A DNA stretch of 20,183 nucleotides. It comes from Gymnopilus junonius (taxonomy: Eukaryota > Basidiomycota > Agaricomycetes > Agaricales > Galerinaceae). The notes below the pieces were generated by a model, which was given only the letters and a program-made list of their open reading frames with translations, had not been told where the DNA came from and made no database searches. Shown here piece by piece: positions 1 to 9,783 of this stretch (its first letter is position 1; each line of letters begins with the position of its first letter). The stretch covers positions 1-20,183 of the forward strand of contig JADNYJ010000568.1 in the NCBI GenBank assembly GCA_015501075.1. The letters are read 5' to 3'. The translations under genes were made by a program, and so were the position numbers.

Positions 1-107
1 AATAGGCTCGCGAACACGTTGGCTTGTGTCCTACACTTGCCGACAGAGAAAGACGAGACGGTAAAGATGGAGGAACAAAAACTAAAGGAAAATTGTCATG
101 AATGCAT

Positions 108-443
108 CTACAATTCAACAATCCAAAACGCACCCATTTCGTCACCCCCATAGCGAGGTACAATATCGATGAAGGATAAATCCATTGCATATCGCTCCAT
201 CGCAGACCTCCAATCCAAACCTAGCAGAATATCGCAATCTACCAAGAACGGCTCGACAGAGAAATCCAAAACACAAGTAAAAGCTGTAGTGGAAAGGCCA
301 AATGACAGGGCAAACGATGCAGCAGATGAAGCACCCAGATTGCGCGCATCCAGCCCCAACCGAAAAGACATGGACATCCGAGAAGGATATACCTGCTCAG
401 AGTAACACGTGAAAACTGGGCGTCCTTGAATAGTGAAAGCCAT
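108..443 (-). CDS. Doubtful small ORF with a retropepsin-like ILLGLDW motif
   Basis: This open frame of 111 codons starts at the ATG at 443-441; an upstream in-frame ATG at 563 would give 151 aa. No function is established. Near its C-terminus it reads DCDILLGLDWRSAMERY. The ILLGLDW part resembles the segment after the flap in retroviral-type aspartic proteases (ILGxDW), which also survives in many short, domesticated or decayed fungal ORFs. The N-terminal catalytic D-T/S-G motif is not visible, so an active protease is unlikely. It lies divergent to the CFD1 gene across a gap of about 310 bases. It could be a conserved fungal hypothetical protein, a remnant of a retroelement, or a chance ORF. 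Confidence 0.3.
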   Translation of the reverse strand: MAFTIQGRPVFTCYSEQVYPSRMSMSFRLGLDARNLGASSAASFALSFGLSTTAFTCVLDFSVEPFLVDCDILLGLDWRSAMERYAMDLSFIDIVPRYGGDEMGAFWIVEL

Positions 444-753
444 CGAGACAAACAATAGTGGCAAGCCGAAAGAAGATGACTCATGGCGACAAGCTGACAC
501 AGACAAAGCGTGCGAAATATGACGACAAAACTGACGTAGCTTGCAAAACCGGGCATCGGACATCGTTTTTCACCTCTAAAACCCATGCTACCTTAAAAGG
601 TAGCGGGAATTTGTTAATCACATCACTTGGAAAGATAAGATAAAGGAAGCTGACAAATATAGTCACATTAGCGTCAGACTCATTCCCTCGATCTATTTGC
701 CGCATAATCATGACCCCAATCCCTCTTAGGACCGAGTTCTACATCCGTCAACG
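444..753. other. Gap upstream of the CFD1 gene
   Basis: This stretch lies between the doubtful minus-strand ORF and the CFD1 start codon and presumably holds the CFD1 promoter. Only short overlapping open frames occur. A short inverted repeat, TACCTTTTAAGGTA-like, is visible near 589-603 (ctaccttaaaaggtag). No tRNA, transposon ends or other recognisable element was seen. Confidence 0.4.
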
Positions 754-1650
754 ATGTCGTTGCAAGAGACCGCTGTAACACGACGTCTGCGGCATGTCAA
801 ACACATCATAATCGTCTTAGCTGGGAAAGGAGGGGTAGGGAAGTCGTCTGTCTCGACTCAATTGGCCATGAACCTTGTCGCCTCATCACCAACTGCCAAG
901 GTCGGAATCTTGGATGTCGATCTTACTGGCCCTTCGATCCCCCGTATGTTTGGAGTAGATGGCAAGGGCGTACATCAAAGTAGCGATGGGTGGGTTCCTG
1001 TATATGCCGATGGGCCCAGTGCGAAACTGGCGTGCATGAGCGTTGGATTTCTACTGAAGAATAAAGGTGATTCGGTAGTCTGGCGGGGACCTAAAAAGAA
1101 TGCAATGATACGACAATTTCTCAGTGACGTACGTTGGGGAACTCTTGACTATCTAGTCATCGACACGCCCCCAGGTTCGTATGTCTTTCGGAGAAAAGGG
1201 TCCGATTACCTTTACTGACAGTGCGTTTGCAGGGACGTCAGATGAACATCTTTCTTTAATGGAACACCTCGCGGGAGTTCATTCACGTTTGTCTGCTGTC
1301 ATCGTGACAACGCCTCAAGCTGTGGCTCTTATGGATGCCATGAAGTGCCTCTCGTTTACCCGTGCCGTAAACCTACCGGTTCTTGGATTAATAGAGAACA
1401 TGAGTGGGTATGCTTGTCCATGTTGTGGAGAAGTCAGCAACGTGTTCTCTACAGGAGGTGGTGCAGAGATGGCGCGGAAAGAGGGACTCCGATTCCTGGA
1501 AGCCTGCCCGTCGATACGGAATTGGTGTCGCTGCTTGATGGAGGACAAGAGGGTGAATTGGGGCTGCTGAGTCGATATGACAAGACGCCCTCGGCAAAAC
1601 TGTTCAAAGAGATATTGAACGGCATCCTGGAATCAATGCAAGACAGTTAA
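754..1650 (+). CDS. CFD1: Cytosolic Fe-S cluster assembly scaffold NTPase, CFD1/NUBP2 family (one frame break)
   Basis: CFD1 (NUBP2) partners NBP35 in the cytosol as the scaffold on which Fe-S clusters are built for cytosolic and nuclear proteins. Two exons are seen, 754-1174 and 1233-1650, joined across a 58-nt intron (GTTCGT...TTGCAG) inside DTPPG|TSDEH. The deviant P-loop GKGGVGKS lies near residues 24-31, followed by the [11 protein letters not shown] switch, the DTPPG motif and the C-terminal metal-binding CPCC (CxxC), then [10 protein letters not shown]. Near 1496-1498 the frame shifts: upstream reads KEGLRFL in one frame and downstream GSLPVDTEL in another, where the family has FLGSxPxD. 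Restoring one G (CTGGGA instead of CTGGA) gives a spliced length of 840 nt, or 279 aa, normal for the family. No intron explains the shift. It is either a one-base sequence error or a very recent frameshift. Confidence 0.93.
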
Positions 1651-1907
1651 TGTTGTGTAATTATTTTAGGGTGTGGTAAAATTCAAGGCGCCTCGTTGCA
1701 GTTGGTTGAACCCCAATTTAGAAAGATGTATGTTGAAATCCGAACACGACGCGACTTTGGAGACCTCGCCTCTTCTTCTCTTACTCTCATGTCCTCGCTG
1801 TAACCCTTATTCTCTTTTCTCCTGTAGCCTTTGTTCATGTCCATACCCCCCGTAATCTTGATACACCAATTCTTGTACTACCTATTAAGCGTTCTCCTCA
1901 CCCACCA

Positions 1908-3550
1908 ATGGACTCCTCAAATCTAATGCCCGACTCTGACGCCCCTTACACCACTCCAGACGAAGATCCCTTTAATGTCCAAGCGTTTGTCGAGCTAGTT
2001 GCACCGGTCAGAACTATTCACCACAGACGGTCGAGCATGCTCGACAAATGGATTTCTGAGCAGCAAGCTCAATCGCCCGTCTCTCCTACAGATTGCTCGC
2101 TTTCAGCACCTTGCTTCAACCCGGGATCATATGCCTCCTCTAGTAATCCATACCTCGCGTATCCCGACTTACTCCGTATATCCCAAGAGACTTCCAGGCC
2201 AAACGAAGCGGAAACAGCTTCCATTATCAGTTATGACCTTGTTGATGATGATGACATCCCACATGACACCCTCTTCGGAGAACCTTCTCAGCAGGTATGC
2301 TCCTTTCTCTTTATGAATGCGCCTATCCCCAATTGACGTACATAAACTAAGGTGCCTGTCACTCCCATTCCTAAGCGTACCCATAAATCCTCGCGCCATT
2401 CCATGACCCCGTCTTTTCGAAACCTTTCTTTTCGCTCGAGTCCTCCTACTGCCGGTTCATCTTCTAACATGGAGGCCGCTTCCCGCGCCCTAGCTCGGTT
2501 ATCTTTCTTTCCGCGTACCCCACGTTCAAGCACCAGTCCGTCGTCAGAGAAGGCGGGCCCTCAAAAGCACAACAGGTCATCGAGCCTGTCGACCCTCAAC
2601 TCAAGCACGTCCATTCAAACTACCAAAGTGATTTCGCCCTCTACCTCTTCAAAATGGCGACCCAGTGTCTTGGGCCATTTCCAACAAGTATCCACATCTC
2701 AGATATCTGTGGGCACCTCGGAAGCCCAATACACACCGTCTCGCCCTAGTATCTCGTCAGGTGAAACATATACGACTTGGAATACCTCCCATACGACGAC
2801 AACGCTCGATACAAATATTCCGTCAACCCCTTCGAAACTTTCACTTTTTGACTCCATACGCCTCAAGAGTAATAAATCGACGAAAGCGATTTCTGTAGCT
2901 TCGACTTCGTCGATCAATTCGTCAATCCAGCCGTCGAGTCCCCGGACAGGTGGAAGTATGGAAGGGCCCAAAGATGTTGACCAGTTGAAAGACACCCCAC
3001 GCATGCGTATACCATTCAAACCGATACTTGGGTCAGCGTTAGATAACATTGACAACGACGATGATCTGGATCCCCCGCGTACATATCGATTTAACAAGCA
3101 TGAGTCTAGTAGGCCTTCTATTTCTCAGTCTTCCGGCGGAACCCTGCCCCGCGTCAAATTTTCATCTCTAAATTCACGGACGCAACGGAAGAAGAAGAAA
3201 CTGATTATCAGTGGCATTGGCGTCACTGAAGCCCGAAAATTTGAAAATCTAAAGCGCTGGTGCGAGGTTAGATATTTTTGACTTTTTACGTTGTCTCTAT
3301 GTACCTTCTGACTGAGCGGCTGCAGAGTTTTGGGGATATACGCCAGATCACAAGAATGCCCAACGGGGACCTTCAAATCGACTTTCGTGATCCAGAAGTA
3401 GCGGATACTGTTTGTTATTCTCCTTATCGATGAGTCGTTCACGACTAATTCTAGTGGTCATAAACTTAGGTCTGTCGTGTTCGCGCCAAAGTATTCATTG
3501 CTGGGGTCGGCAGTGTACAGCTTTCTTGGATTTCCGGCAACAAACGATGA
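1908..3550 (+). CDS. Ser/Thr-rich protein with C-terminal RRM-like domain, function unknown
   Basis: Four exons (1908-2294, 2352-3266, 3326-3409, 3470-3550) join in phase 0 at every junction and give 1467 nt, or 488 aa, with no frame break. Introns are 57, 59 and 60 nt with GTATGC, GTTAGA and GTTTGT donors. Most of the protein is low-complexity, Ser/Thr/Pro-rich and probably disordered. Short basic stretches and RxxS-type motifs suggest phosphorylation, which is inference. The last ~80 residues look folded: a strand KKLIISGIG, a helix RKFENLKRWCESFG, then DIRQITRMPNGDLQIDFRD and a final strand GSVQLSW. That order matches a degenerate RRM fold, as seen in fungal proteins where an RRM sits at the very C-terminus. 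Aromatic RNP1/RNP2 residues are weak, so RNA binding is not assured. I do not recognise a named orthologue. Confidence 0.85.
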
Positions 3551-3801
3551 CACTAGGACCCGGTTCCTCTTTCTTTCTGCATTATCATTGTCACTCGGGA
3601 GCGTAACGACCCACGACCACCTTAATTATGCGTACGTTAATTTTGAAGTTCAAAGGCATGTACACGATTAAAAATATTGCAAGTATAGAACCGAAACCAT
3701 ATGCCCAGCTACCTCATTCATATTCATTCATGGACATTCTAGATACCATAATGACGAAATATCCCATGCATTCACCCACTTGTAACAGCTTGTACCCATT
3801 A
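3551..3801. other. 3' flank of the Ser-rich gene, no gene seen
   Basis: AT-leaning DNA between the stop codon at 3548-3550 and the transposon. It should hold the 3' UTR and poly(A) site of the upstream gene. Open frames here are short and unlike proteins. The last two bases, TA at 3800-3801, are one copy of the transposon target duplication. Confidence 0.4.
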
Positions 3802-3827
3802 CTGTACCGTTTCATTCAATTCGGCAG
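3802..3827 (+). repeat. Left terminal inverted repeat of the MITE
   Basis: 26 bases matching the reverse complement of 4154-4179 at 25 positions; the single mismatch is G versus A at the eighth base. Including the TA duplication the match reads TACTGTACC at both outer edges. Confidence 0.85.
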
Positions 3828-3844
3828 GCCCCGTGACGCGTGAC
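3827..3844 (+). repeat. Subterminal direct repeat copy 1 (CCCGTGACGCGTGAC block)
   Basis: An 18-base block that recurs at 4137-4154 in the same orientation with one difference, even though the terminal repeats beside it are inverted. The core GTGACGCGTGAC contains the palindrome ACGCGT. Confidence 0.75.
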
Positions 3845-4136
3845 ACGCCTGCCGAAATTTTGGTTTCGGCGGATTGGGAAACCTGCCGTGACATAATATT
3901 TTTTTCGGCAGGTGGTGAGCCGGAATGAAGGGGAAAATACATAAATATGAAGAGAAATCCTATAAGTTGTCTTGTTTCCGGACTCAAAGGGCAAGAAAAG
4001 GCTCAATTCCGCAGCAGGAGGGAAAAAATCGATTTTCGGCTATTTTTGGCCGATTTTTTGAAATTGGGACTTCCGAAATGGTTTCGGCAGCTCAGCAAAA
4101 TCACCGTGACAACCGTGACTTTTCGGTGATTTTGGA

Positions 4137-4154
4137 GGGCCCGTGACGCGTGAC
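4137..4154 (+). repeat. Subterminal direct repeat copy 2 (CCCGTGACGCGTGAC block)
   Basis: Second copy of the block at 3827-3844. Its last base overlaps the inner edge of the right terminal inverted repeat. Confidence 0.75.
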
Positions 4155-4179
4155 TGCCGAATTGAATGAAATGGTACAG
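4154..4179 (-). repeat. Right terminal inverted repeat of the MITE
   Basis: Partner of the left end, ending GGTACAG immediately before the TA at 4180-4181. It sits only about 115 bases upstream of the first lipase-like codons. Confidence 0.85.
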
Positions 4180-4292
4180 TATGCAATGATGTTTTTTCGC
4201 ATAATGTATGATGTCATAAGTTGTGATCGATCGATCATTCTATTTACTTTGGTGCGTATTATTAGATCGCTTACACTAACTCTCTATGGGCC

Positions 4293-5585
4293 ATGTCTCA
4301 GCGATGATAAAGGAGAGCTTGTGCCTCTGGTAATCGTTCAAGGATTCTTGGGAGGCTTTGGACTCGTTTCATGGGATCATCATATCAAGTCACTTGGCGG
4401 AACATTTCTTGCACGTAGAAAAATAATTATTCCCAGGTAACCCGGTAACCCCACTTAGAAGAAACTACCGCGAAGGTTGACGTTTACTGACAACTTCGTT
4501 CTTCAAAGTCTTGGGGCAGTCAGCTCTTTGCATGATAGAGCCTGTGAGCTTTACTACTGTCTGCTGGGAGGAACGGTCGATTACGGGGCCGAACATAGCG
4601 CTGCTCACAAGCACGGTAGTTACGGACGCACCTTTTCTCATGGTCTCTACCCAACGTGGTCCAAAGAAAGGCCACTGCACTTCCTGGGGCATTCTGTTGT
4701 AGGCTTTTTATATTCTGCTTCGTGTGGTTTAAGGACCCCTTGGTCAGGGCGGGCCAACAGTTGTCAAATTGCACCTTTTACAATCGAGCCACTTCGGAAA
4801 GCAAGGACATCCTGACAGGTAAGGGTGTACAATTGATCTCAGACGTGGTTTGAAGCTAAGTCCGTTCTGTTTACCTTAAGTCTGTTCCCCATTTCGAGGT
4901 ACTCAGCTCGTTTACACTCTCGGAGAGAGTACGACCTCTGCACCCGACGTTCGTCCTTTTTCCGTAGCTGGAGTTATTGCAAAGCTTGTACACATAATTG
5001 CCTTTTTTTCACCTCTCCAGCCATCTGTATTTGATGTCCACGCTGATGCACGCTCATTGTCTTGTCGTGAAGTATCTTTCCTCACATTTCTCATCATACC
5101 ATCATACCCTCGACATTGGCACTTATCTTCGCTTACTCATAACCTGCGCTACAACTTCTCAAAGTCCGTTGGGGCATTTGATTACAATCTCCTTCGACTT
5201 CTCCCTCTTTCGAAATTCTTGCCCGCCCAGGAGGAATACCTGAGGGCAGAAAATAACGGAGAAGAATATTGGGCAACTGATGGTGTTGTTCCTTTGTTCT
5301 CGCGATGGCATCCGTTTCCGTGCACGTACGTGTTCCCTCTGCGCTGATTTCCCCCTTACTCATGGGTCAGTTAGCCTGACGACGTGCAATCACTCGGCGG
5401 TTCTACATCGACAAATTTTTGAGCAGAGAGAGGGAAAATTCGACAACATTTGTGTTAACAATCCAGTAGACGAAACAAACCACTTGTCATTAGTCCCGGG
5501 TCTTTTTCAAGAGAATATGTACAAGAAATCTTTCTGGACAGAGTTGGGGCATTGGTTAGAAGTGGTAGATGCTTTGACCGCATAG
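4293..5585 (+). pseudogene. Alpha/beta-hydrolase lipase, probably broken
   Basis: Pieces resemble fungal triacylglycerol lipase-like hydrolases related to bacterial family I.5 lipases. The first recognisable stretch is ELVPLVIVQGFLGGFG (from about 4315), the oxyanion region. An intron at 4437-4508 leads to LGAVSSLHDRACELYY. A 49-nt intron (4699-4747) splits the nucleophile elbow GHSV|GG. A frame with SPFRGTQLVYTLGES resumes near 4883. The acid motif YWATDGVVPLFS lies near 5269-5304, and a 49-nt intron (5326-5374) leads to the last exon with NHLSLVP (His) and the stop at 5583-5585. So the Ser, Asp and His of the triad are all present. Damage: no in-frame ATG adjoins the conserved N-terminus (an ATG at 4293 is out of frame), and between 4819 and 4883 every splice choice keeping frame meets the TAA at 4877-4879. 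The middle, after CREVSF, also seems short for the family. Sequence error could explain part of this. Confidence 0.68.
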
Positions 5586-5812
5586 AGTGCACTGTTGTCA
5601 TTTTGCCACACATACGAAAACATGGATTTCGAGATGTACATAAGACGCCTCTAGTAAAGGTTACCCTACGTATGATAAGAAATTTTGTCATTATCAAAAA
5701 AAGATTTGGAGCCATTATTTTATAAGCATTTATTTGAAACGTAAAAGATGTTCACCGAGTATTGTTCCACCCATTCCAGTCGCCAGGTATACCAGATGCA
5801 CTGCTTGATATC
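5586..5812. other. Convergent 3' gap
   Basis: Tail-to-tail spacer between the lipase stop (+) and the stop of the RRM gene (-). AT-rich stretches near 5695-5740 could serve as poly(A) signals for either strand. No gene or repeat is seen. Confidence 0.4.
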
Positions 5813-8800
5813 TTAAGTTGGTATGTGTTTGATCGGGTGCATTTGACTGCGATTAGAATGGCCACCACCGAATGATCGTGGCTGCCGAACAGAGCTGAGG
5901 CTATGATGATTTTCGCGTCTATCTACGGGCCTGTCGATGGTGGAAGGCAGGGGGTGTGGCATGAAAGGCCTACGGTTCTCGTGCTTCGCAGTCGAAAATG
6001 TTGTGAAGGAGGAGCCTTGGATCTGACGGTAGGCGTAAAAGGTGTCACTGGTATATTCCGCGCCTTCGTGCACTTGATTAGAAGTGGGGTAACGAGGAAT
6101 AGACGCTGTTGGATGTCTAGACCCTGCCAGATACTGATCGAGCACTTCAGGCTGATAAACAGCAATCAATGTGCCCTGCTCGTTTTGTATAAATCCAGTG
6201 GGTACAACGGGTGCTTGAGAATTTATATGTGGGGGAGGCAATTGACCTTGAGACGTAATAGTGGGATAAGGTATGTAGGACTGTGTGAACAAGTCAGTGG
6301 AGGCCAGCAGGGTGATCACAAGAATACCTACCGCATACATTCCAACAGTCGGCCAATGCGGTTGCACAGGTGTGCTGGGATTCCCTACTTCAGAACCAGA
6401 AGGGGTAGTCAATGTTGAGTGAGGTTGTTGAGGCCCTACCGAGGGATATACAGGATATCCGGGATAGTAAGGCATTTGGTAAGGACTATGGGGTGAGTAG
6501 GGGTGCATCCATGGCGGCGGCGGAAGATAAGGCCCATTGGGCACCGAATATGCGTACGCAGACGCTGAAAAGGGAAGATTCGCGGTTGAAGCCGACGAAT
6601 TCAAGGATGATGGCTCCGGAGTCCGCGTAGGTGACTCGGGAGTATCATACCATTCCCGATATTTTTCAGTCGTATGCGTTTCGGAGGAGATTGGTAATTC
6701 TTCCCCAGATGAGGAATTTATGGGGCCAGGGGCTGAAGAAACATCGTTTGCGCTGCTCTCTCTAGTCGGGAGTGCGTCCGCCATTGAAGCGAGCTGGAGC
6801 CCTGAGACGGCCTGGACTTCTCGAAAAGCAGCTCTATCTACACTGTTCATGTGTGAAGGGATCTGAAGGTCATTAACATTAAAAGATGATCTATGATCGA
6901 GCTTCCTTGGGGCCCCAAAATGATGTTGGTGTGGTCTCCCGCGCCCGCGCCCATATTTCCAGTTATTTTTCGGAGGATTACAGTCCCTGAGTTGCACTCG
7001 GATGGTACGGCCTTCATAGATACGGTTGTGCTGTGGAAATTCAGAGGGGTTAGAGGTAGATCGATTTACTAGGTATATCATAAAGTACCTCTTCAAAGAC
7101 AGCACGGGCGGGTGCCTCAGCGTTATCGAACTTCACGAATGCAAAGGCGGCACAAGCGTTTACTAGTGAGTCATAAAGTTAGAAACTTTGTGACTCTGTC
7201 TGGTGAGTGGCTCACATGGACGGACGAGTTTGACACTCTCCAACCCCCCAAACCTTGAAAAGAACGTTCTGACCCTTTCTTCATCCCACGCACCAGGGCC
7301 GAACATCTCGAGTCCACCAACAAATAATGTGGTCGGGTCAATTTCTCTATTGGGACGAAAACTCTTGAACGACATTGGGGTTTCTTTCACACCAAGGTAC
7401 TTGTGCGACATGCCTTGAAGTATTTCAGCTCCAGGACTCGTCGGCGTAGGAGGAAAATGCGACCCTTGACTCAAAGGGGTAATCGTAGATGAGTCTAAGG
7501 TCGGTGTCTGAGGTATGTATAAATCTTGAGCGCTGTCCGGAAATCTGTTGAAATTACTGAATGAGTCCCTGTTGCCGACGTATAAGGATTGTAATCATAA
7601 AAATGGTTCGACGAAATAGAATACCTCTCGGAAGAGCCAGTGTGATGCGCAATCGATGTCTCTTGTCTAGCGTCCAAGTTCATGACCCCTGAATGATCCC
7701 TGACCGCTGATTGAGGTCGCAGAGGCATGTTAGAGTTGTCCGGCAATATTTCATTGTCTTGCGCTATCAGGGTGCCAGATCCTCCATTGTGTTTGACTGT
7801 AAGCTCAGCGCAATCTCCTTTGGAGGTTTCGCCGCCTACAATTTGTTCAGTTAAAGGATCAATGTCTTTGTCCCCCTCCACCGACTGTTTAAAGGTCGGT
7901 AATATGCAAAGACTTTCAGGTACGGATGAATAAGATGAGGAAGCACGATGAGAATGGAAAGACCATGTTGGAGGAATGAAATTTTGATGGTGATTCGAGC
8001 GGTTCACCTTACCAAGTGGCATTGGCATTGGTTGATGAGCCCAAGTCACCGTAAGATGAGGCACTCTTTTGAGAGTCTTGTAGATTAGCGAATTAGACCC
8101 ATTCCAAGGAGAAGTTGAGAAATATTACCATCAACGCGCTGACACAATCATCTCGATGTTCCCACTTGATCTCCCAGCAGGAGGGGTCCATTGAGGAGAA
8201 CGGAGCGCGATGCGGTTCAGAAAATATATCCGCAGCTTTGGAGGGGATAGGGAGGCTGGTGTTCGCATCTGCATACAATGGTGTCATTCAACAGCTAATG
8301 CATGTATGCTGAAATCACTAACCATTAATTTTTGGACATTCAACTGAGCCAAATTTTTCGAGAGGACCAAAATAAGACATGAGCTTGTGCAATGTCTAGG
8401 AAAGGACGGGTCATTCAGGTTGCCTCGATATAGGAAGGGTAGATACGATGCTTGCCTCTTCGTCGAATTTTAGAGGATGAAGAAAAAGTATGCCATCAAG
8501 AACGGAGACATCAGCCGTGTGCTTATGATTTTCCTCAGACTGGATCGCCTCTGCATTGTACAAGATGTTATGGAACCTGACAAAGAAGATGTGTGCAAAG
8601 GCATAGGAATGCACAGGACGACACCTTACCTCAAATTTTTCTGTTTCCATACTCTCATAGCATATGGCAAATCCAGCTCCATTTCACCACAAACAGGAGT
8701 GGGGATATTCATGGTGGTTCCAGAGGATGTAACGAATTGAGTTGGCGTACTATGCAGACGAACGTTACATTGGCAGAAGATCGAATTACGGAGCGCGTAC

Positions 8801-9243
8801 CGATAAGAGATGATCAAAGATCTGAACGCTCTTGCGGGTTCATAGCGTAAAATACGACCTAGAAACGGTTTTGGAGCACTGGAGTGTAATATTTGAATCA
8901 AGGCATTTGCAGATATCGCATTCTAAAACGCATATATGTCAGATTTAGACCAAGCCATGGACGATAGGCTGAACCTCGCATTGCACAAAAGCGCATACAC
9001 CTCCTTTGGAATCGCGAACGACCTTGATATTCTTGATCTGAGTGTGTTCCGACAAATGCTCCACAAGCATGCGGGTGAGGTCTCCTTGGTCGATATTGGA
9101 GGGTAGGCTACCAAAACATTAAAAGAGAGCAACATGTAGTTGACAAAAACCAACCTCCCAACGAAAACACTGGCATCATGGGGTAACTTGTCGTCAGCTG
9201 GCCTGCCGGAGAAGCTGGACGGCGAGGTATTGTTGAGGGACAT
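5813..9243 (-). CDS. RNA-binding protein with three RRM domains and a Pro/Tyr/Ser-rich tail
   Basis: Twelve exons run from ATG at 9243-9241 to TAA at 5815-5813. Introns lie at 9108-9154, 8923-8974, 8750-8800, 8577-8629, 8396-8446, 8269-8322, 8077-8128, 7508-7557, 7163-7215, 7031-7088 and, in frame, 6281-6331. The spliced length is 2859 nt, or 952 aa, with no break. RRM1 has SVFVGSLP (RNP2) and GVCAFVQCE (RNP1-like). RRM2, weaker, has GILFLHPL and WEIKWEHRDD. RRM3 has TLFVGGLEMFG and CAAFAFVKFDN, followed by RVQLRDCNPP and an RGRGRP basic patch. Between RRM2 and RRM3 lies a long disordered linker. The tail is rich in Pro, Tyr and Ser (YLPPPPWMHPYSPHSPYQ), typical of proteins that join RNA granules. 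Expected role: mRNA binding and post-transcriptional control. I recognise the layout as common in Agaricomycetes but not a named orthologue. Confidence 0.92.
6281..6331 (-). other. 51-nt stop-free in-frame intron (or exitron) in the RRM gene
   Basis: On the minus strand this segment starts GTAGGT, contains an ACTGACTTG branch-like site and ends CACAG. It is 51 nt, the same size as the other introns of this gene, and contains no stop. If retained it would add a hydrophobic 17-residue stretch (VGILVITLLASTDLFTQ) to an otherwise hydrophilic tail, which argues that it is normally removed. Confidence 0.72.
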
Positions 9244-9705
9244 GGCAGGGAGAAGAGGAACGCTGTGCCGAGCGGTCTCCTTCACGAAGAGGAAATGAGA
9301 AGGCGAGTGGGGAAGGAGGAGTATATTACAAATCGAGATGAATTACCAGAAATAAGTAAAACATTGGGAGCACCAGAATTAATTAATCACGCAGAGCCAG
9401 ATGCGCTGATGGAACATTCGCCCGCCCCGACCACGTTTCGCGACCACCGACGCACTGCAATGGACATGGGCAAACATGGTGGCGATTGCGTCAACTCCAC
9501 GATCAGACGCAATTAGTTTGCTGTCATGTCACTCATCATGTTATCAGTTCCACAGAAACGTCCCTCTCAGGTCAATTCTTACAGAGTGACGTGCTCGGTG
9601 GATGTGGAAACTAAGGCCAGTGACCACCAGTTACATATCTCTTGGGCGAGAGAGGATTGGGACTGGGCAACCAACATTCGTGATTGCCATGAATTAGTGC
9701 TTTGA
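9244..9705. other. Upstream gap of the RRM gene
   Basis: Presumed promoter and 5' leader of the minus-strand RRM gene. The open frame at 9265-9516 (+) begins with GTG, overlaps the leader and resembles no family, so it is not called. An in-frame GTG at 9285 on the minus strand precedes the RRM gene start, but the first ATG at 9243 is preferred. Confidence 0.4.
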
Positions 9706-9783
9706 TTGTCGGAAGATTATATAGACAGGATAAGACCAACGACAGTGGAAGTCCGATTCCCCCCTTCTGGAGGATCTGCTTCG

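Larger units (their letters stand above)
3802..4179. mobile_element. MITE-like non-autonomous DNA transposon with TA target duplication
   Basis: The left end (3802-3827) and right end (4154-4179) form a 26-bp inverted repeat with one mismatch, starting CTGTACC and ending in TTCGGCAG. The element is 378 bp and flanked by TA (3800-3801 and 4180-4181), the duplication expected of Tc1/mariner-type transposases. It has no credible ORF, so it would need a transposase supplied in trans. Inside the ends lie many copies of a CTGCCGAA/TTCGGCAG core (for example near 3848, 3863, 3882, 3904 and 4083), as expected for subterminal transposase-binding sites. The same GGSCCCGTGACGCGTGAC-type block occurs in direct orientation near both ends (3827-3844 and 4137-4154). 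The family name is unknown. The superfamily call rests only on the TA duplication. Confidence 0.82.

Noticed and set aside
1441..1500. An intron explaining the CFD1 frame change
   Set aside because: The only GT...AG pair near the break would remove the conserved [10 protein letters not shown] segment. A missing G fits the family better.
3125..3442. Minus-strand ORF of 105 aa
   Set aside because: It lies over the last exons of the Ser-rich gene, which has a complete spliced frame and RRM-like conservation; the minus frame resembles nothing.
4819..4898. An intron that rescues the lipase frame
   Set aside because: From the phase-2 donor at 4819, acceptors before 4843 or 4861 keep the right phase but meet the TAA at 4877, and acceptors at 4880 or 4898 lead into the wrong frame.
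4293..5585. Lipase acquired recently from bacteria
   Set aside because: The family resembles bacterial I.5 lipases, but the gene has three clear fungal-type introns, so any transfer would be ancient.
7031..7105. Single-exon start of a 430-aa ORF at 7105 on the minus strand
   Set aside because: The region 7031-7088 is an intron (GTACTT...CCACAG). RRM3 continues upstream through exons to 9243, so the ORF start is an artefact of intron read-through.
9243..9285. Upstream start of the RRM protein at 9285
   Set aside because: The codon is GTG; the first ATG in frame is at 9243-9241.
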